From Bryobacteraceae bacterium (GTDB lineage Bacteria; Acidobacteriota; Terriglobia; Bryobacterales; Bryobacteraceae), in the NCBI GenBank assembly GCA_025056455.1, contig JANWVY010000001.1, positions 1 through 64,000 of the forward strand: a stretch of 64,000 bases of DNA, in the 5' to 3' direction. The notes beneath the pieces are model-generated. The model worked only from the letters and a program-made list of their open reading frames with translations, did not search any database and was not told where the DNA came from. Positions within the stretch are counted from its first letter, which is position 1. Every line of letters begins with the position of its first letter. This document shows positions 1 through 9,500 of this stretch, one piece after another. The position numbers were made by a program, and so were the translations under genes.

Positions 1-237
1 AGTAAGTTGTACTTACTGGAATCCGACTTAGGCCTGGTTCATCCCTCCAAACCGCTCTTGCTTCAATGGGGCCAGTAAGTTGTACTTACTGGAATTGCTG
101 GTGCGAGATCACCGCACTGGAAGAATTGCACGCTTCAATGGGGCCAGTAAGTTGTACTTACTGGAATTGAGTGATGCGTTCAGGCGCATCACTCTGATCC
201 GGCTTCAATGGGGCCAGTAAGTTGTACTTACTGGAAT
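1..237 (-). CRISPR. CRISPR array, leader-proximal end (partial)
   Basis: Four copies of a 36-base repeat are visible: the end of one at 1-22, then full identical copies at 60-95, 132-167 and 202-237. Spacers are 37, 36 and 34 bases (23-59, 96-131, 168-201). On the plus strand each repeat starts GCTTCAATGGGG and ends TTACTGGAAT, and holds a 9-bp inverted repeat CCAGTAAGT-TGT-ACTTACTGG. Read on the minus strand the repeat ends ATTGAAGC, the usual 3' end that becomes the crRNA 5' handle. Together with the cas genes to the right, this puts transcription leftwards with the leader at 238-442. The array runs off the left window edge, so total spacer number is unknown. Confidence 0.97.
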
Positions 238-442
238 ACCACATCCCGTAACCCTTGCCTTATCAAACACCTACCGAGCCGCTTGCGAGCGGCATCAGTA
301 CCCGCCCCCTCTAGCCTAACACATCCGTGGGGCCCCGTGCGCTAGGTTGTTGGAAAAATTGCCTTTTGTCCTCTGCGAGCGGGCTCCAGTGAAGGCTCAT
401 CACCTCGCCGCTCGCGGTCGCTCGTCTGGCCGTGCGACTTCT
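238..442 (-). promoter_or_regulatory. Probable CRISPR leader
   Basis: This 205-base stretch lies between the first repeat in transcription order (202-237) and the stop codon of cas4-cas1 at 443. It has no convincing reading frame and is where leader and array promoter should be. It contains a short hairpin at 278-293 (GCCGCT-TGCG-AGCGGC) and a GGGGCCCC palindrome. I could not fix a -10/-35 pair with confidence. Confidence 0.6.
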
Positions 443-2245
443 TCAACGCGTGACAAAAACCGGGTAATCCGCGATTTCCCCTTCCAAATACCGCGCCAGG
501 AGCCGCGCTTGGATCTCGAGCAGCCGCCGGTAGGTGACCCGGTAGTTGAACAATGGATGCGTGACGAGCGTGTCCATGCGCAGTTCATAAGCCCGAAAAA
601 AGCCCTTGCGCCCAGCTGGTGTGAGTGCAACGGACGATCCTGCCCGAACGAAGTCCGACGCGGTGACCATCTTCGTGTTAATCGCATTCAAGACGGCGGA
701 CTCCGCAATTAAGGGGCGGAATGGCTCCATCAAGTCGAGCGCCAGAGCCGGTCTGCCAAACCTTGGCTGATGATAAAACCCCAGAAAAGGGTCAAACCCA
801 ACCGCATAACAGGTAATCGTGAGATCCTTGGTCAGGACGCTATACGCCAGCGAGAGCAAGGCATTGACAGGATCCCGCGGAGGACGGCGGTTGCGGCCAT
901 TGAAATCAAAATTCAGCCCTGTTTCCCCGGTATGATCGTCGGATTTCAACATGCCTTGAAAGGCCTGAAAATAAATCCGGGCGGCATTTCCCTCGATACC
1001 GAGCAGTTCCTCCATGCTGCGGGCATTGAGCGCCCACTCCGAATGACGCTTGAGCGCCGCTAAGGCTTGTGGGTCTGGCTCAATGTGGTTGCGCTGGAGC
1101 ATCGTCCGTTGATTGCGGATCTTGCCCGACACGAGTTTGCCGGCGAGGTTTAAGCAAAACCCATCGCTGTCTGCAAGGCGAAATTGCTTTCGCCGGAGGA
1201 AAATATTTTTTTGATTCAGCCCGTTTGTGATTCCATAAAACCAGCCGCCCTGAGAAAAGTAGCAAATCGGAATTTCGGCTTCACACAAAGCTTGGATGGC
1301 TTGTGTGGTGATTTGCACGTTGCCAAAAACATTCAGCTGGCAAATTTCATTCAAGCGGATCTCTTGGACGAGAGTGTCCTTATCCTTGGCCTGGAGCACC
1401 TGACCAGATTTACCCAGACGCAGGCCTTGTGTGTTGAGATACACGGGGCGAAGATCGTCGCGGGGTGCAATCAGCTGCCGACCTAGCCGGTCAACCTTCG
1501 CTACAGGTGGCGACTGCGGAGGTATTTTGGAGGGAAACAAAGGGATTTGGGGCGTTGGCGGTGGCTCGTTCATTAGGGCCCTGGTTTCATCCGGCAGACA
1601 TATGCCGACCAGCGAGCAGCCAGGACATTTCGGAGAATCCTCAAGAGGAGGTGGTATTTCGCCAGACTGCGCCGTTTGCCAGGCGGCAGCAACCGTTGTC
1701 TCCAGCTCGGAGCGAAGCTCCTCGTTCCAGCTGAGGCGCACGCGCTGCCGCGTCTTTGCATAGTAGGCGATCGCTTCGTCACATTGATAGCCGTTCTCTC
1801 GGAGGATCAAAATCTGCAAACCGAGCTGAGCGCGGTCGGAGGCCCACAGCTCCAAGCCTTTCTCCGTTTCCCGGGGTTTGCCGTGTTTATAGTCTACGGG
1901 TGTCACTTTGCCGCTGGAGTCGGACTCGATAAGGTCAATCTTGGCGATCACCCGCAGCAAAGGACTGGAAAGCAGGATAGAACGGGAGTGAATGCGCTCC
2001 TCGGGTTCAAGGTCTTCTGGCGGGGGGAGGGCGTCTGGCTTGCCAGTTTCGGTGCGGCGATGGAGGATGCGGCCCTCAACAACGTCTGCCGATTCGGCAA
2101 ATAGGCCCTCCACCCACTCAAGAAAGAAGAGACGCGGGCAGTAGGCGAATTCATTCACCATCCGCACGGGTAGGAAGTCAGGCAGCGTTCGCGACACCCG
2201 AGTAGCGGCGGGTTCAGGCAGGATGGGGAAGGGGGAGGCACTCAT
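443..2245 (-). CDS. cas4-cas1: Cas4-Cas1 fusion, CRISPR adaptation
   Basis: A 600-residue fusion that trims and integrates new spacers. The Cas4 part (about 25-220) has the iron-sulfur cysteines C36 (FAYCPRLF) and C207/C210/C216 (CPGCSLVGIC), with nuclease residues D104 and the D118-x-K120 motif. The Cas1 part (about 250-600) keeps the three metal ligands: E418 in GIEGNAAR, H492 in GFYHQP and D504 in LDLMEPFRP. Both halves therefore look catalytically intact. A Cas4-Cas1 fusion is typical of type I-G (formerly I-U), also of some type V-B loci; the csb2 relic upstream favours I-G. It lies 27 bases downstream of cas2 on the same strand and ends at the leader. Confidence 0.96.
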   Translation of the reverse strand: MSASPFPILPEPAATRVSRTLPDFLPVRMVNEFAYCPRLFFLEWVEGLFAESADVVEGRILHRRTETGKPDALPPPEDLEPEERIHSRSILLSSPLLRVIAKIDLIESDSSGKVTPVDYKHGKPRETEKGLELWASDRAQLGLQILILRENGYQCDEAIAYYAKTRQRVRLSWNEELRSELETTVAAAWQTAQSGEIPPPLEDSPKCPGCSLVGICLPDETRALMNEPPPTPQIPLFPSKIPPQSPPVAKVDRLGRQLIAPRDDLRPVYLNTQGLRLGKSGQVLQAKDKDTLVQEIRLNEICQLNVFGNVQITTQAIQALCEAEIPICYFSQGGWFYGITNGLNQKNIFLRRKQFRLADSDGFCLNLAGKLVSGKIRNQRTMLQRNHIEPDPQALAALKRHSEWALNARSMEELLGIEGNAARIYFQAFQGMLKSDDHTGETGLNFDFNGRNRRPPRDPVNALLSLAYSVLTKDLTITCYAVGFDPFLGFYHQPRFGRPALALDLMEPFRPLIAESAVLNAINTKMVTASDFVRAGSSVALTPAGRKGFFRAYELRMDTLVTHPLFNYRVTYRRLLEIQARLLARYLEGEIADYPVFVTR

Positions 2246-2272
2246 CGTTTCTGACTCCTTGCCCGCGTTGGG

Positions 2273-2563
2273 CTAAATAATGAGGCAGGGGGCATCCAGA
2301 TTCGTGTACGGTCGGCCGAGCGCTGTAATGACGCGCTCGCCGCGACCTTCAGCTGGTCCGAGATTCACAAACAGCACTTGGTCTTCGCTGTGGTGGATGA
2401 TTTGAGCGAGCTCGCTCCGGCAGCGCGCCAGATCGGATGGCGTGAACTGGCACTCAAAAACCGAGTACTGGAGATGATCTCCGAAATTCCGCATCGTCTT
2501 AAAAACCCGGCGAAGCCGTTTTTCATCGCAAATGTCATAACAAACCAAATAGGACAACCGCAT
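2273..2563 (-). CDS. cas2: Cas2, CRISPR adaptation
   Basis: A 96-residue protein, normal for Cas2, that forms the core of the Cas1-Cas2 integrase. The N-terminus reads YLVCYDICDEKRLRRVFKTM, with the conserved first-strand aspartate and the basic helix typical of the family. The segment FECQFTPSDL continues the ferredoxin-like fold. It is 27 bases upstream of cas4-cas1 and 80 bases downstream of the csb2 remnant, so the three were probably one transcript. No truncation is seen. Confidence 0.96.
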   Translation of the reverse strand: MRLSYLVCYDICDEKRLRRVFKTMRNFGDHLQYSVFECQFTPSDLARCRSELAQIIHHSEDQVLFVNLGPAEGRGERVITALGRPYTNLDAPCLII

Positions 2564-2643
2564 GAGGGGTCACCTTCCGTGAAGAGTTTTCGAAACGCAC
2601 AAGGGAAACTGCTCGTCCAGGGCGTCGTTGCCTCTGGCAGATG

Positions 2644-3612
2644 CTAGGGGCCTGAGCCGCTCGGCAGGCGTGAGGAATCGTCATCCACCTGCCGTTGTGA
2701 GGCCTCGAGGGGCTTGAACAGCCCGAGCCCAAAGAAACGACCGGAGCCCAAAAGCAGGGGGCCCCGAACTGGCTCGTGGAATTCGATGCAGGCATGCACA
2801 GCCCACTTCCGCGGCTCGTCGGGTTTTCGCCGGAGCAAAAACTGTCCTGCCGGAGGGACGGCCGCGAGCTGTGAGTAAGGGGAACACAGGACGGTGTTGG
2901 GAGCAGGAAGCCCGGCGCGCTGAATGCTCTCGCGCACGATCTTTTCTGGGGGAAGTTTTCGTTTAGGGTAACGGTCGAGCACGACGGGGGTGACCGTGGC
3001 CCAAAGCTGTGACCTTCGCCGCCAGGTTTCTGGATGGAGCGCGAGGTGGGCGGGCGCTCGTGCGCGGCCGCTTTCTCGCTGCAGGGCCAGCGGCATGGGC
3101 AGGTCGGCGCTGCGCAGCTCCTCCAGGCGGTCCAGCAACTGCATGAAGTTCCGGTGTTCAACAAGAGAGTGGTGACGGGGCAAGATCACAGCCAAACCTT
3201 CGATTTTTCCCGTCGCCTTGGCATGGGCAACATCGGCCAGAGCCGCGAAGGCGACGTGCGGCAGCGGTGGCTCACATAACGGCGCATGCCCGTGAAGGAA
3301 AGGGGTCAACCTGTTGAAACCGTCCGCAATCGCCATCAACGCGTTACGAAGCAGAGCCGTGAGGCGAAGGGCGGACTCGATGGGAAAGTGAGCCCAAGCT
3401 GGCAAGCGGAAGATGACCATCTGGTCGAAAGGACCGCAGGGGGTTTGCTCCCGGGCATTTTCGCGCGCTGGTTCGTGTCCGCCAAGCGCGCTCCAATTCG
3501 CAGCGGAGCGGCATGGTGCTGCAAGCGGCGAGAGACAAGCGGACGCTGGCGCCTGCCTCGGTTGCTCACCTTCTCCCTTCGAAGCGAAATCTCCCGGGTG
3601 CTTCTTGCGCAT
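2644..3612 (-). pseudogene. csb2: csb2 (GSU0054-type Cas5/Cas6) C-terminal remnant
   Basis: The 322-residue frame resembles the C-terminal half of the type I-G Csb2 protein, in which a Cas5-like part precedes a Cas6-like part. From about residue 64 (QMVIFRLP) it follows the family: the HGHAPLCEPPLPHVAFAAL segment, GLAVILPR, and near the end the glycine-rich RAMP loop LLLGSGRFFGLGLF (about 286-299). The family is usually around 450-550 residues; the Cas5-like N-terminus is missing. The first 60 residues resemble nothing I know and may be out-of-gene sequence. Upstream 3613-3890 has no cas reading frame and then a rightward dioxygenase begins, so csb1, csx17 and cas3 are absent here. Whether the remnant is translated is unknown. 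Confidence 0.72.
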
Positions 3613-3890
3613 TCGACGTCAATTCGAGCGCGTTGGGTCGAAATTCAGAGGGCTTTTCGCCCTTCTGACAAGCCGCGCTCGAGGTTTTCCAAATTCCCCG
3701 TTAGCTTATCGTAGGCTTTTGCCGAAGGGAAGCCCAGAGCTCAATTTCGGTGAAACGCGCTAGCAGTAGCTTGAGCCGCCGGGTTGGCCACTTTTGGACC
3801 AACAGTGCCACCTCTTCGTTAAGAAGTGTCAACACCGGCGGTCACTCTCGAACAGCTGTGATACGATCAGCCGGAGGGGGGAGATCTTTC

Positions 3891-4670
3891 ATGAAACTTT
3901 GGAGCCGTCGGTCGATGATTGGGGCTGGCCTGTCCATGACCGCTGGGCCGCTCTACCTGTCAGCAAACGCCCAACCGACCGAAGAAACTGAAGATTCCCA
4001 CAACTACTTAGAGTATCTAGCGCGCCAAGAGCCGCCCCAGCTGACGCCGCAGGGGAGCTTCGGGCCCTCTTATGAAGACATCTTGGGCCCTTACTACGCG
4101 CAAAATGCACCCTTTCGCGGCAAAGTGACGGCCCCGCTTGAACCGGGTGAGATTTTGCTGGTGCGGGGACGGATCTGGAGTTACGAAACCAAAAGGCCAA
4201 TTGCGCACGCGTTGCTTGATATTTGGCAAGCAGATGCGGAAGGTAAGTATGACAAAACGGACGCGAAGGACCGTTTGAAGATCAGCCAGTTTCGGAACCG
4301 GATCCGCCTGCTGACAGATGAGACTGGTTACTACGAATACGAGACAGTCAAACCTGGCAAATATCGCGTCGGGGCAAGTTACCGACCAAGCCATATCCAC
4401 TACTTAGTGCGGGCGCCTGGTCATCGGCAATTAATCACGCAGCTGTATTTTAAAGGAGATCCGCATAACGACACGGACGCCACGGCCAAGAAATCGAATC
4501 TCCGGGTTGAGCTTGAGACGGTCAGCGGCGCTGGTGGCAAGTATCTTCGGGCAACCTTTGATTTGGTGCTGGTGGCTGGGGAATCGAAGGAGCCTGCTGG
4601 AGCGGGTGCGGGAGCGGAGCGACCGGGCACACCGCATCTCAAAGAGATCGTGGTTGGCACCAAGGTGTAA
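3891..4670 (+). CDS. Secreted intradiol ring-cleavage dioxygenase-like protein
   Basis: A 259-residue protein of the catechol/protocatechuate intradiol dioxygenase family, which cleaves catechol-type rings with Fe(III). Start is ATG at 3891, after the GGAGGGGGGAGA ribosome site; an in-frame start 141 bases upstream lacks support. The N-terminus WSRRSMIGAGLSM looks like a Tat signal, so the protein is exported. The pattern LGPYYAQNAPFRG is the usual family entry motif. Likely iron ligands are the tyrosine in AEGKYD, the tyrosine in GKYRVG, and the two histidines in RPSHIHYLV. The tail after the core is Gly/Ala-rich. It converges on the sulfatase with a 23-base gap. The substrate cannot be told; the export is unlike the classic cytoplasmic enzymes. 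Confidence 0.85.
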   Translation: MKLWSRRSMIGAGLSMTAGPLYLSANAQPTEETEDSHNYLEYLARQEPPQLTPQGSFGPSYEDILGPYYAQNAPFRGKVTAPLEPGEILLVRGRIWSYETKRPIAHALLDIWQADAEGKYDKTDAKDRLKISQFRNRIRLLTDETGYYEYETVKPGKYRVGASYRPSHIHYLVRAPGHRQLITQLYFKGDPHNDTDATAKKSNLRVELETVSGAGGKYLRATFDLVLVAGESKEPAGAGAGAERPGTPHLKEIVVGTKV

Positions 4671-4693
4671 CAATCCTGGACCGGGTCGTTGGG

Positions 4694-6391
4694 TCATTCA
4701 GGAGCGGAAGCCGAAGGAGATGATCCGTAGGGGGGCTTCCAGATCCAAGGAATGACGCGGTTGTGGCGAGCCCAGTTCTCCCACATGGCGGCCATTCTCC
4801 GAACGCGGCTGGGATAGCGGGAAGCGAGGTTTACTTGCTCAGTGCGGTCGGCTTCGATGTCATACAGTTCCCACTCGCCGGCCGGATAAACGGCAGTGAG
4901 TTTCCACTTCCCTTCCCGAACCGCGCGGCTTCCTTCATGTTCCCAAAACATCGGTCCACGGTTGACTTTTTTGCCCTGAAAGATGGCGGACATGTTGACG
5001 CCGGCCACCTGCGGCGGAGTTCTGGCCCCAGTGAGAGCGGTTAAGGTTGGAAGAATATCGATGAAATGCCAGGGCTGGTGGTTGAGGGATCCGGGTCGCG
5101 CCTTCAGACCTTGTGGCCAGTGCACAATGGTCGGCGAGGAAATACCGCCTTCATGCGTGTAGTGCTTGTAGAGCCGCCAGGGAGTGTTGGAGGCGTTCGC
5201 CCAACCAGAGCCGTAACTGTGATAGGAGCCGGGTTGACCCATGCGCTCGAGCTCAGGCCCGCGGTGAAGGTGATTCGTGGGACCGCTCGAGACGTCGAAT
5301 CCCCAGGGATCCCATTCGGCGCAAGCTCCATTATCTGAAGAAAAGAGAATGAGAGTGTGATCCATCTCGCTGGCGGCTTCCAGATCGTCGACCAGGCGGC
5401 CGATATTTTGATCCATATTTTCGACCATGGCGGCGAAAATCGCCATTCGGCGGGCCAAGTCCTTGCGCCGGTCGGCGGGAAGGGTATCCCAGGCTGGATT
5501 TTGCTTGGCTGCCCAGCCGTTGACATCCGAGACGCGGTTGGGGCCGACGATGGAGCGCGGAGGAAGTTTCCAGCGGGGATCGATCAAACCCAGCCGGCGC
5601 ATGCGGTCGAATCGCTTTTGACGAATGACGTCCCAGCCTTGTTCGTAGACCGGCTGATATTTGTCGATTTGAGCTTTTGGAGCATGGAGCGGAAAGTGCG
5701 GCGCGGTATAAGACAAATACAAGAACCAGGGCTTGGAAGGTGTTTTTCGGGCAGATTGAAGAAAGGATAGTGCGTGATCGGTGATGGCGTCGGTAGCAAA
5801 GAACGGTTCTTTCCAGGGTGTGACAGGGCGGTTCGCGGGCAGGCGGCGGTATTTGCTGGGATCCCAAAAGCTATCAAAACCATGGATCAAGCCGTAAAAT
5901 TCTTCGAAGCCTCGTTCGATGGGTCCGGGCTCTGCAAGGTGCCACTTACCGGCCATGAGCGTCGTGTAGCCAGCCTCACGCAGCAAGTGTGGCAGGAAGA
6001 GGGTGGATTCTGGGATTTGGCCAGAATAGCCGGGATAATCAGGGTGGGGCTTTCCGCCCGTCATATTCCCCATGCCAACGGCGTGAGGATGTTGCCCGGT
6101 GAGAAGCGCCGCACGGGAAGGACAGCAGCGAGCGTTACTGTAGAGCTGGGTGAACCGGACCCCTCGCTGAGCCAAGCGGTCGAGATTCGGAGTCTCGATT
6201 TCGCCTCCGTAACAGCCAAGGTCGGAGTAGCCTAGATCGTCGGCGAGAATGAGCAAGATATTCGGGCGGAAAGGCGCGGAGGAAGCCTTTTGCGGCCCCA
6301 CAAAGGATGGAAGCGCGCTAAAACCAGCAAGAGCGCCGAAAAGTTGCCGGCGGTTCAAGCGAAGGGGCCGTCGCTCGGTCGATGGTTGCAT
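4694..6391 (-). CDS. Arylsulfatase, sulfatase family S1
   Basis: A 565-residue sulfatase that should hydrolyse sulfate esters outside the cytoplasm. The N-terminal LNRRQLFGALAGFSALPSF resembles a Tat or Sec signal. The core starts PNILLILADDLGYSDLGCYG, with the paired aspartates that bind calcium, followed by the formylglycine signature CCPSRAALLTG, whose second cysteine is converted. Further family marks are MAGKWHLAEPG and LFSSDNGACAEWDPWG. The C-terminus gives the GEWELYDIEADRTEQVNLA segment usual in arylsulfatase A-like enzymes. Length is normal. A second, decayed sulfatase lies at 38440-38950. No sulfatase-maturing enzyme is in the window. Confidence 0.95.
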   Translation of the reverse strand: MQPSTERRPLRLNRRQLFGALAGFSALPSFVGPQKASSAPFRPNILLILADDLGYSDLGCYGGEIETPNLDRLAQRGVRFTQLYSNARCCPSRAALLTGQHPHAVGMGNMTGGKPHPDYPGYSGQIPESTLFLPHLLREAGYTTLMAGKWHLAEPGPIERGFEEFYGLIHGFDSFWDPSKYRRLPANRPVTPWKEPFFATDAITDHALSFLQSARKTPSKPWFLYLSYTAPHFPLHAPKAQIDKYQPVYEQGWDVIRQKRFDRMRRLGLIDPRWKLPPRSIVGPNRVSDVNGWAAKQNPAWDTLPADRRKDLARRMAIFAAMVENMDQNIGRLVDDLEAASEMDHTLILFSSDNGACAEWDPWGFDVSSGPTNHLHRGPELERMGQPGSYHSYGSGWANASNTPWRLYKHYTHEGGISSPTIVHWPQGLKARPGSLNHQPWHFIDILPTLTALTGARTPPQVAGVNMSAIFQGKKVNRGPMFWEHEGSRAVREGKWKLTAVYPAGEWELYDIEADRTEQVNLASRYPSRVRRMAAMWENWARHNRVIPWIWKPPYGSSPSASAPE

Positions 6392-6574
6392 GGACTTTTT
6401 CCTTTCGCCGGACTCTGTCCAGCCAAACCGTATTTCCTTAGTCTACCGTGGCCAAATGGGGCAAGACTTTTGGCAGCGGCGGATTGAGTGCAACGTGAAG
6501 CGCCTGCGGACTTCCCAGGGCGGTAGGCACGGCGCCAACTCCGGAAAGCGTGGACCAATAAACAAGTTTTGCCC

Positions 6575-9500
6575 TCAGAAAATGATCCGGGCGGCGAGTT
6601 GAATTTGGCGCTGGATGCGCTGAAACGAGGCTGGAGATCCAGCCGAACTGATGACGGCGGAGTTTGCCACGCCAATGGTGGTAACTGGGTTGTTGAACTG
6701 GGGCGTATTGGTGAGGTTAAAGACCTCACCCCGAAGTTGAATTTGTTTCGGCGATTCGCCGCGCGTGAGATAAAAATTCCGAAACAGCGAGAAGTCGAGA
6801 TTTCGCGTTCCAGGACCTTCGATAACCCCTCGCCCCGCGTTACCGAATGTGAATTGCACGGGAATGGAGAAGCAAGAGGGGTTAAACCACCGGTCGGGTC
6901 GAGGGTTCTCCAGTCGCCAGGAACAGCCAGGAACAACGTCTGGCCGTTGCAGGCCGCCCGTGTTGAGGTTGTTCGGACCAACCGTAGGGGTGAGCCAAAA
7001 ACCCGTGCTCAGGCGAAGAATCCCGTTCATTTGCCAGCCTCGAAGCAAGGCGGCTCCTAGACCAGAAGCATTCCGGGCGAAGGAAAGCTCGTAGTTGAAG
7101 CTGAGAAGAAAGGTTTGGCGGACGTCGTAGGACGGGCTGCCACGGTCCAGCCGGAGGTTGTGCATATCTTGGTGCTCACCGCCGAACAAGCCAGCGTCGT
7201 CAATGGCATGCCCCCAGGTGTAGGAAGCAAGAAAGCTTAGTCCTTCGGAGTAGCGTTTTTCGAAGGTGGCCTGAAGGCCATGGTAGTTGGAATTCGCCCG
7301 GAAGTCGGTATTGATGATTCCCGTGAACATCGGATAGGGCCGGCGGGGGGCCACGGGACCAGGACCAGGTAGGGGGATGTTTAGATCCACTTCGTCGCGC
7401 AATTTGACGCCTTTCGTTCCCACGTAGGCGACCGTGAGTAATGTATTGCCAGGCAGCTGGCGTTGGATGTTCAAATTCCACTGCTGAACGTAAGGGATTG
7501 CTAAGTCCCGTTCAAGGCCGCGAATGGTCGCCCCCGCGGCGAAGAAGGTGCGTTCAAAGCCTTGATGAACCTTGCGAGCATTTATAAAGTCCAGTTGATT
7601 GTTCACGAAGGCGTAGGCGCCTGCAAATGGGGGATTGACGGCGAGATTCCGGCTAATTTCGAATTGGGGAGCAGCATAGTATACGCCATATGCGCTTCGA
7701 AGGACCGTCTTTTCGGTGAGACGTAGAGCTAAGCCGACTCGTGGGGCGAAATTATTGCCATCCGTGTAAGCGCCAGATCGGGGAACTCCCTGTGTGCCGA
7801 CCTGCACGAGTTCCTGGCTGGGGAGCTGCAAAACGGCTCCGCGGTTACCCACCTCGACCCAGGGGTAGCTGGGATAAATTTCATAGCGGAGACCAAGGTT
7901 CAGGGTTAGCCTCGTATTGACCTTCCAATCATCCTGTACGAAGTAGCCATGCTCCCATCTGCGGAATCCTCGAAGTCCTTCGAGGATCACAATGTTGCCG
8001 TTCGTGGGAGCACCGAGCAAAAGGTCCGCGAGGCTAATCCCTGTTCCCGCTGGAGCGGCTGGGTTGTTGGTGAAGACGCCGGTGAAATTTTGGATCCCGC
8101 GAATCGCGGAACTTTGAAAGGCGTTGTACTGGCGGCGGTCGATCCGAACGCCGAACCGCAAGGAATGTTTCGATTTGGTCCAGTACAGGATATTCTCGAG
8201 CTGAAAGTTGTTTGTGACGAGAATTCCGGGGTTGAAGGGGTCGTCTCCGAGAACTTGAAAGCCGGCAGACACCACGCGCGGTAAGCCAGAAGTGATCCGG
8301 TCGCCTGTGTTCACGCCAGCAATGCCCAGTTCTTGGGCCACATTCCGGCCGATATTGGCTTGAAGCAATTGCATGTTCATGCGCGTGAAACCAAAGCGGA
8401 ACTCGTTGAGACGAGTTGGCGAAAGGACGATTCGGTCGATGATGGCATATTGACCAACGGGGAACGCGCTCGGACCAACACCCCCAGCTGCGGGAAGAGG
8501 AAGAGGCAGCCCTTCCACGATATCGGTGGAGCCAGTGCTTCCCCGGAAAACGAAGGAATGGGAGGGGCGGAAGTAGTGGTCGATCTTGTAATCTGTTTGC
8601 CACGAGTTATAAATCCGGCTCGCGTCGCTCGCATAATTGTTCAGCAGACCGGGCCGGTTGGGGTTTGGATAGAGATCAATAAGTCCTTTTCCGGCTGAGT
8701 TAAAGCGGGAAGCAGGGATGATATTGCCGGCAAACGGTTGTCTTGTATTGCCAGTTAGAGTGAGGGGATCAAAGATGCGGCTAGCGGACTCACTAAAGTC
8801 GCCAGCACGCATCCGCGGGGTGGGAATCGTACTAACAAAGGCTTGGGCTTGGCGTCGCCGGTCAAACTGACTGGAGATGAAAAAGAACGTCTTGTCGCGG
8901 GAGCGGTTATAGAGTTTTGGAATAAGCAAGGGGCCGCCCAGGGTCCCTCCAAATTGGTTGAGCACGAAGTGGGTACTAGCGCCCGGAGTGGCGAAGAAGT
9001 TTTTCGCGTCAAACTCCGAATTGCGGAGGAAGTGGAAAAGCGAACCGTGAAAGTCACGAGACCCGGACTTAATCACGACATTGGTGAATCCCCCTGCAGC
9101 TCGACCAAATTGTGCATCCGCTGCTGAGGTTTGAACCTTAAACTCCTGAATCGCCTCAACGGAGGGAAAGACAACGGCGCCAAATCCGTTGTGATTCTCC
9201 GTGTTGTCGACACCTTCGATCAGGAGGCTGTTCCAGTCATTGGTGGGTCGCACTCCGTTGATCGATGCGTTGGACACACCGCGGCGCGTGGTTCCCGGTA
9301 GGCCGCTGGCGTCACGGTCAAAAGAAGGAACTGTACCGGGAGAAAGGAAGATGAGAGTGGCGAAGTTGCGAGCATTAAGAGGAAGCTCAGCGACAGCACG
9401 GGCAGGGCGGATGTTACCCAGAGTGGAGGTCTCACTTTCTAGCTGAACCGAGGAGGCTTCAATCGTAACACGCTCGCTCGCCGCTCCAAGCTCGAGTCGA

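Noticed and set aside
2535-3164. 209-codon minus-strand frame over the csb2 remnant
   Set aside because: Cysteine/serine/proline-rich shadow of the real csb2 frame with no family resemblance.
3613-3890. Space upstream of the csb2 remnant checked for csb1, csx17 or cas3 pieces
   Set aside because: No frame shows cas-like sequence. A weak hairpin near 3809-3828 has a mismatch and no T-run, so it was not called.
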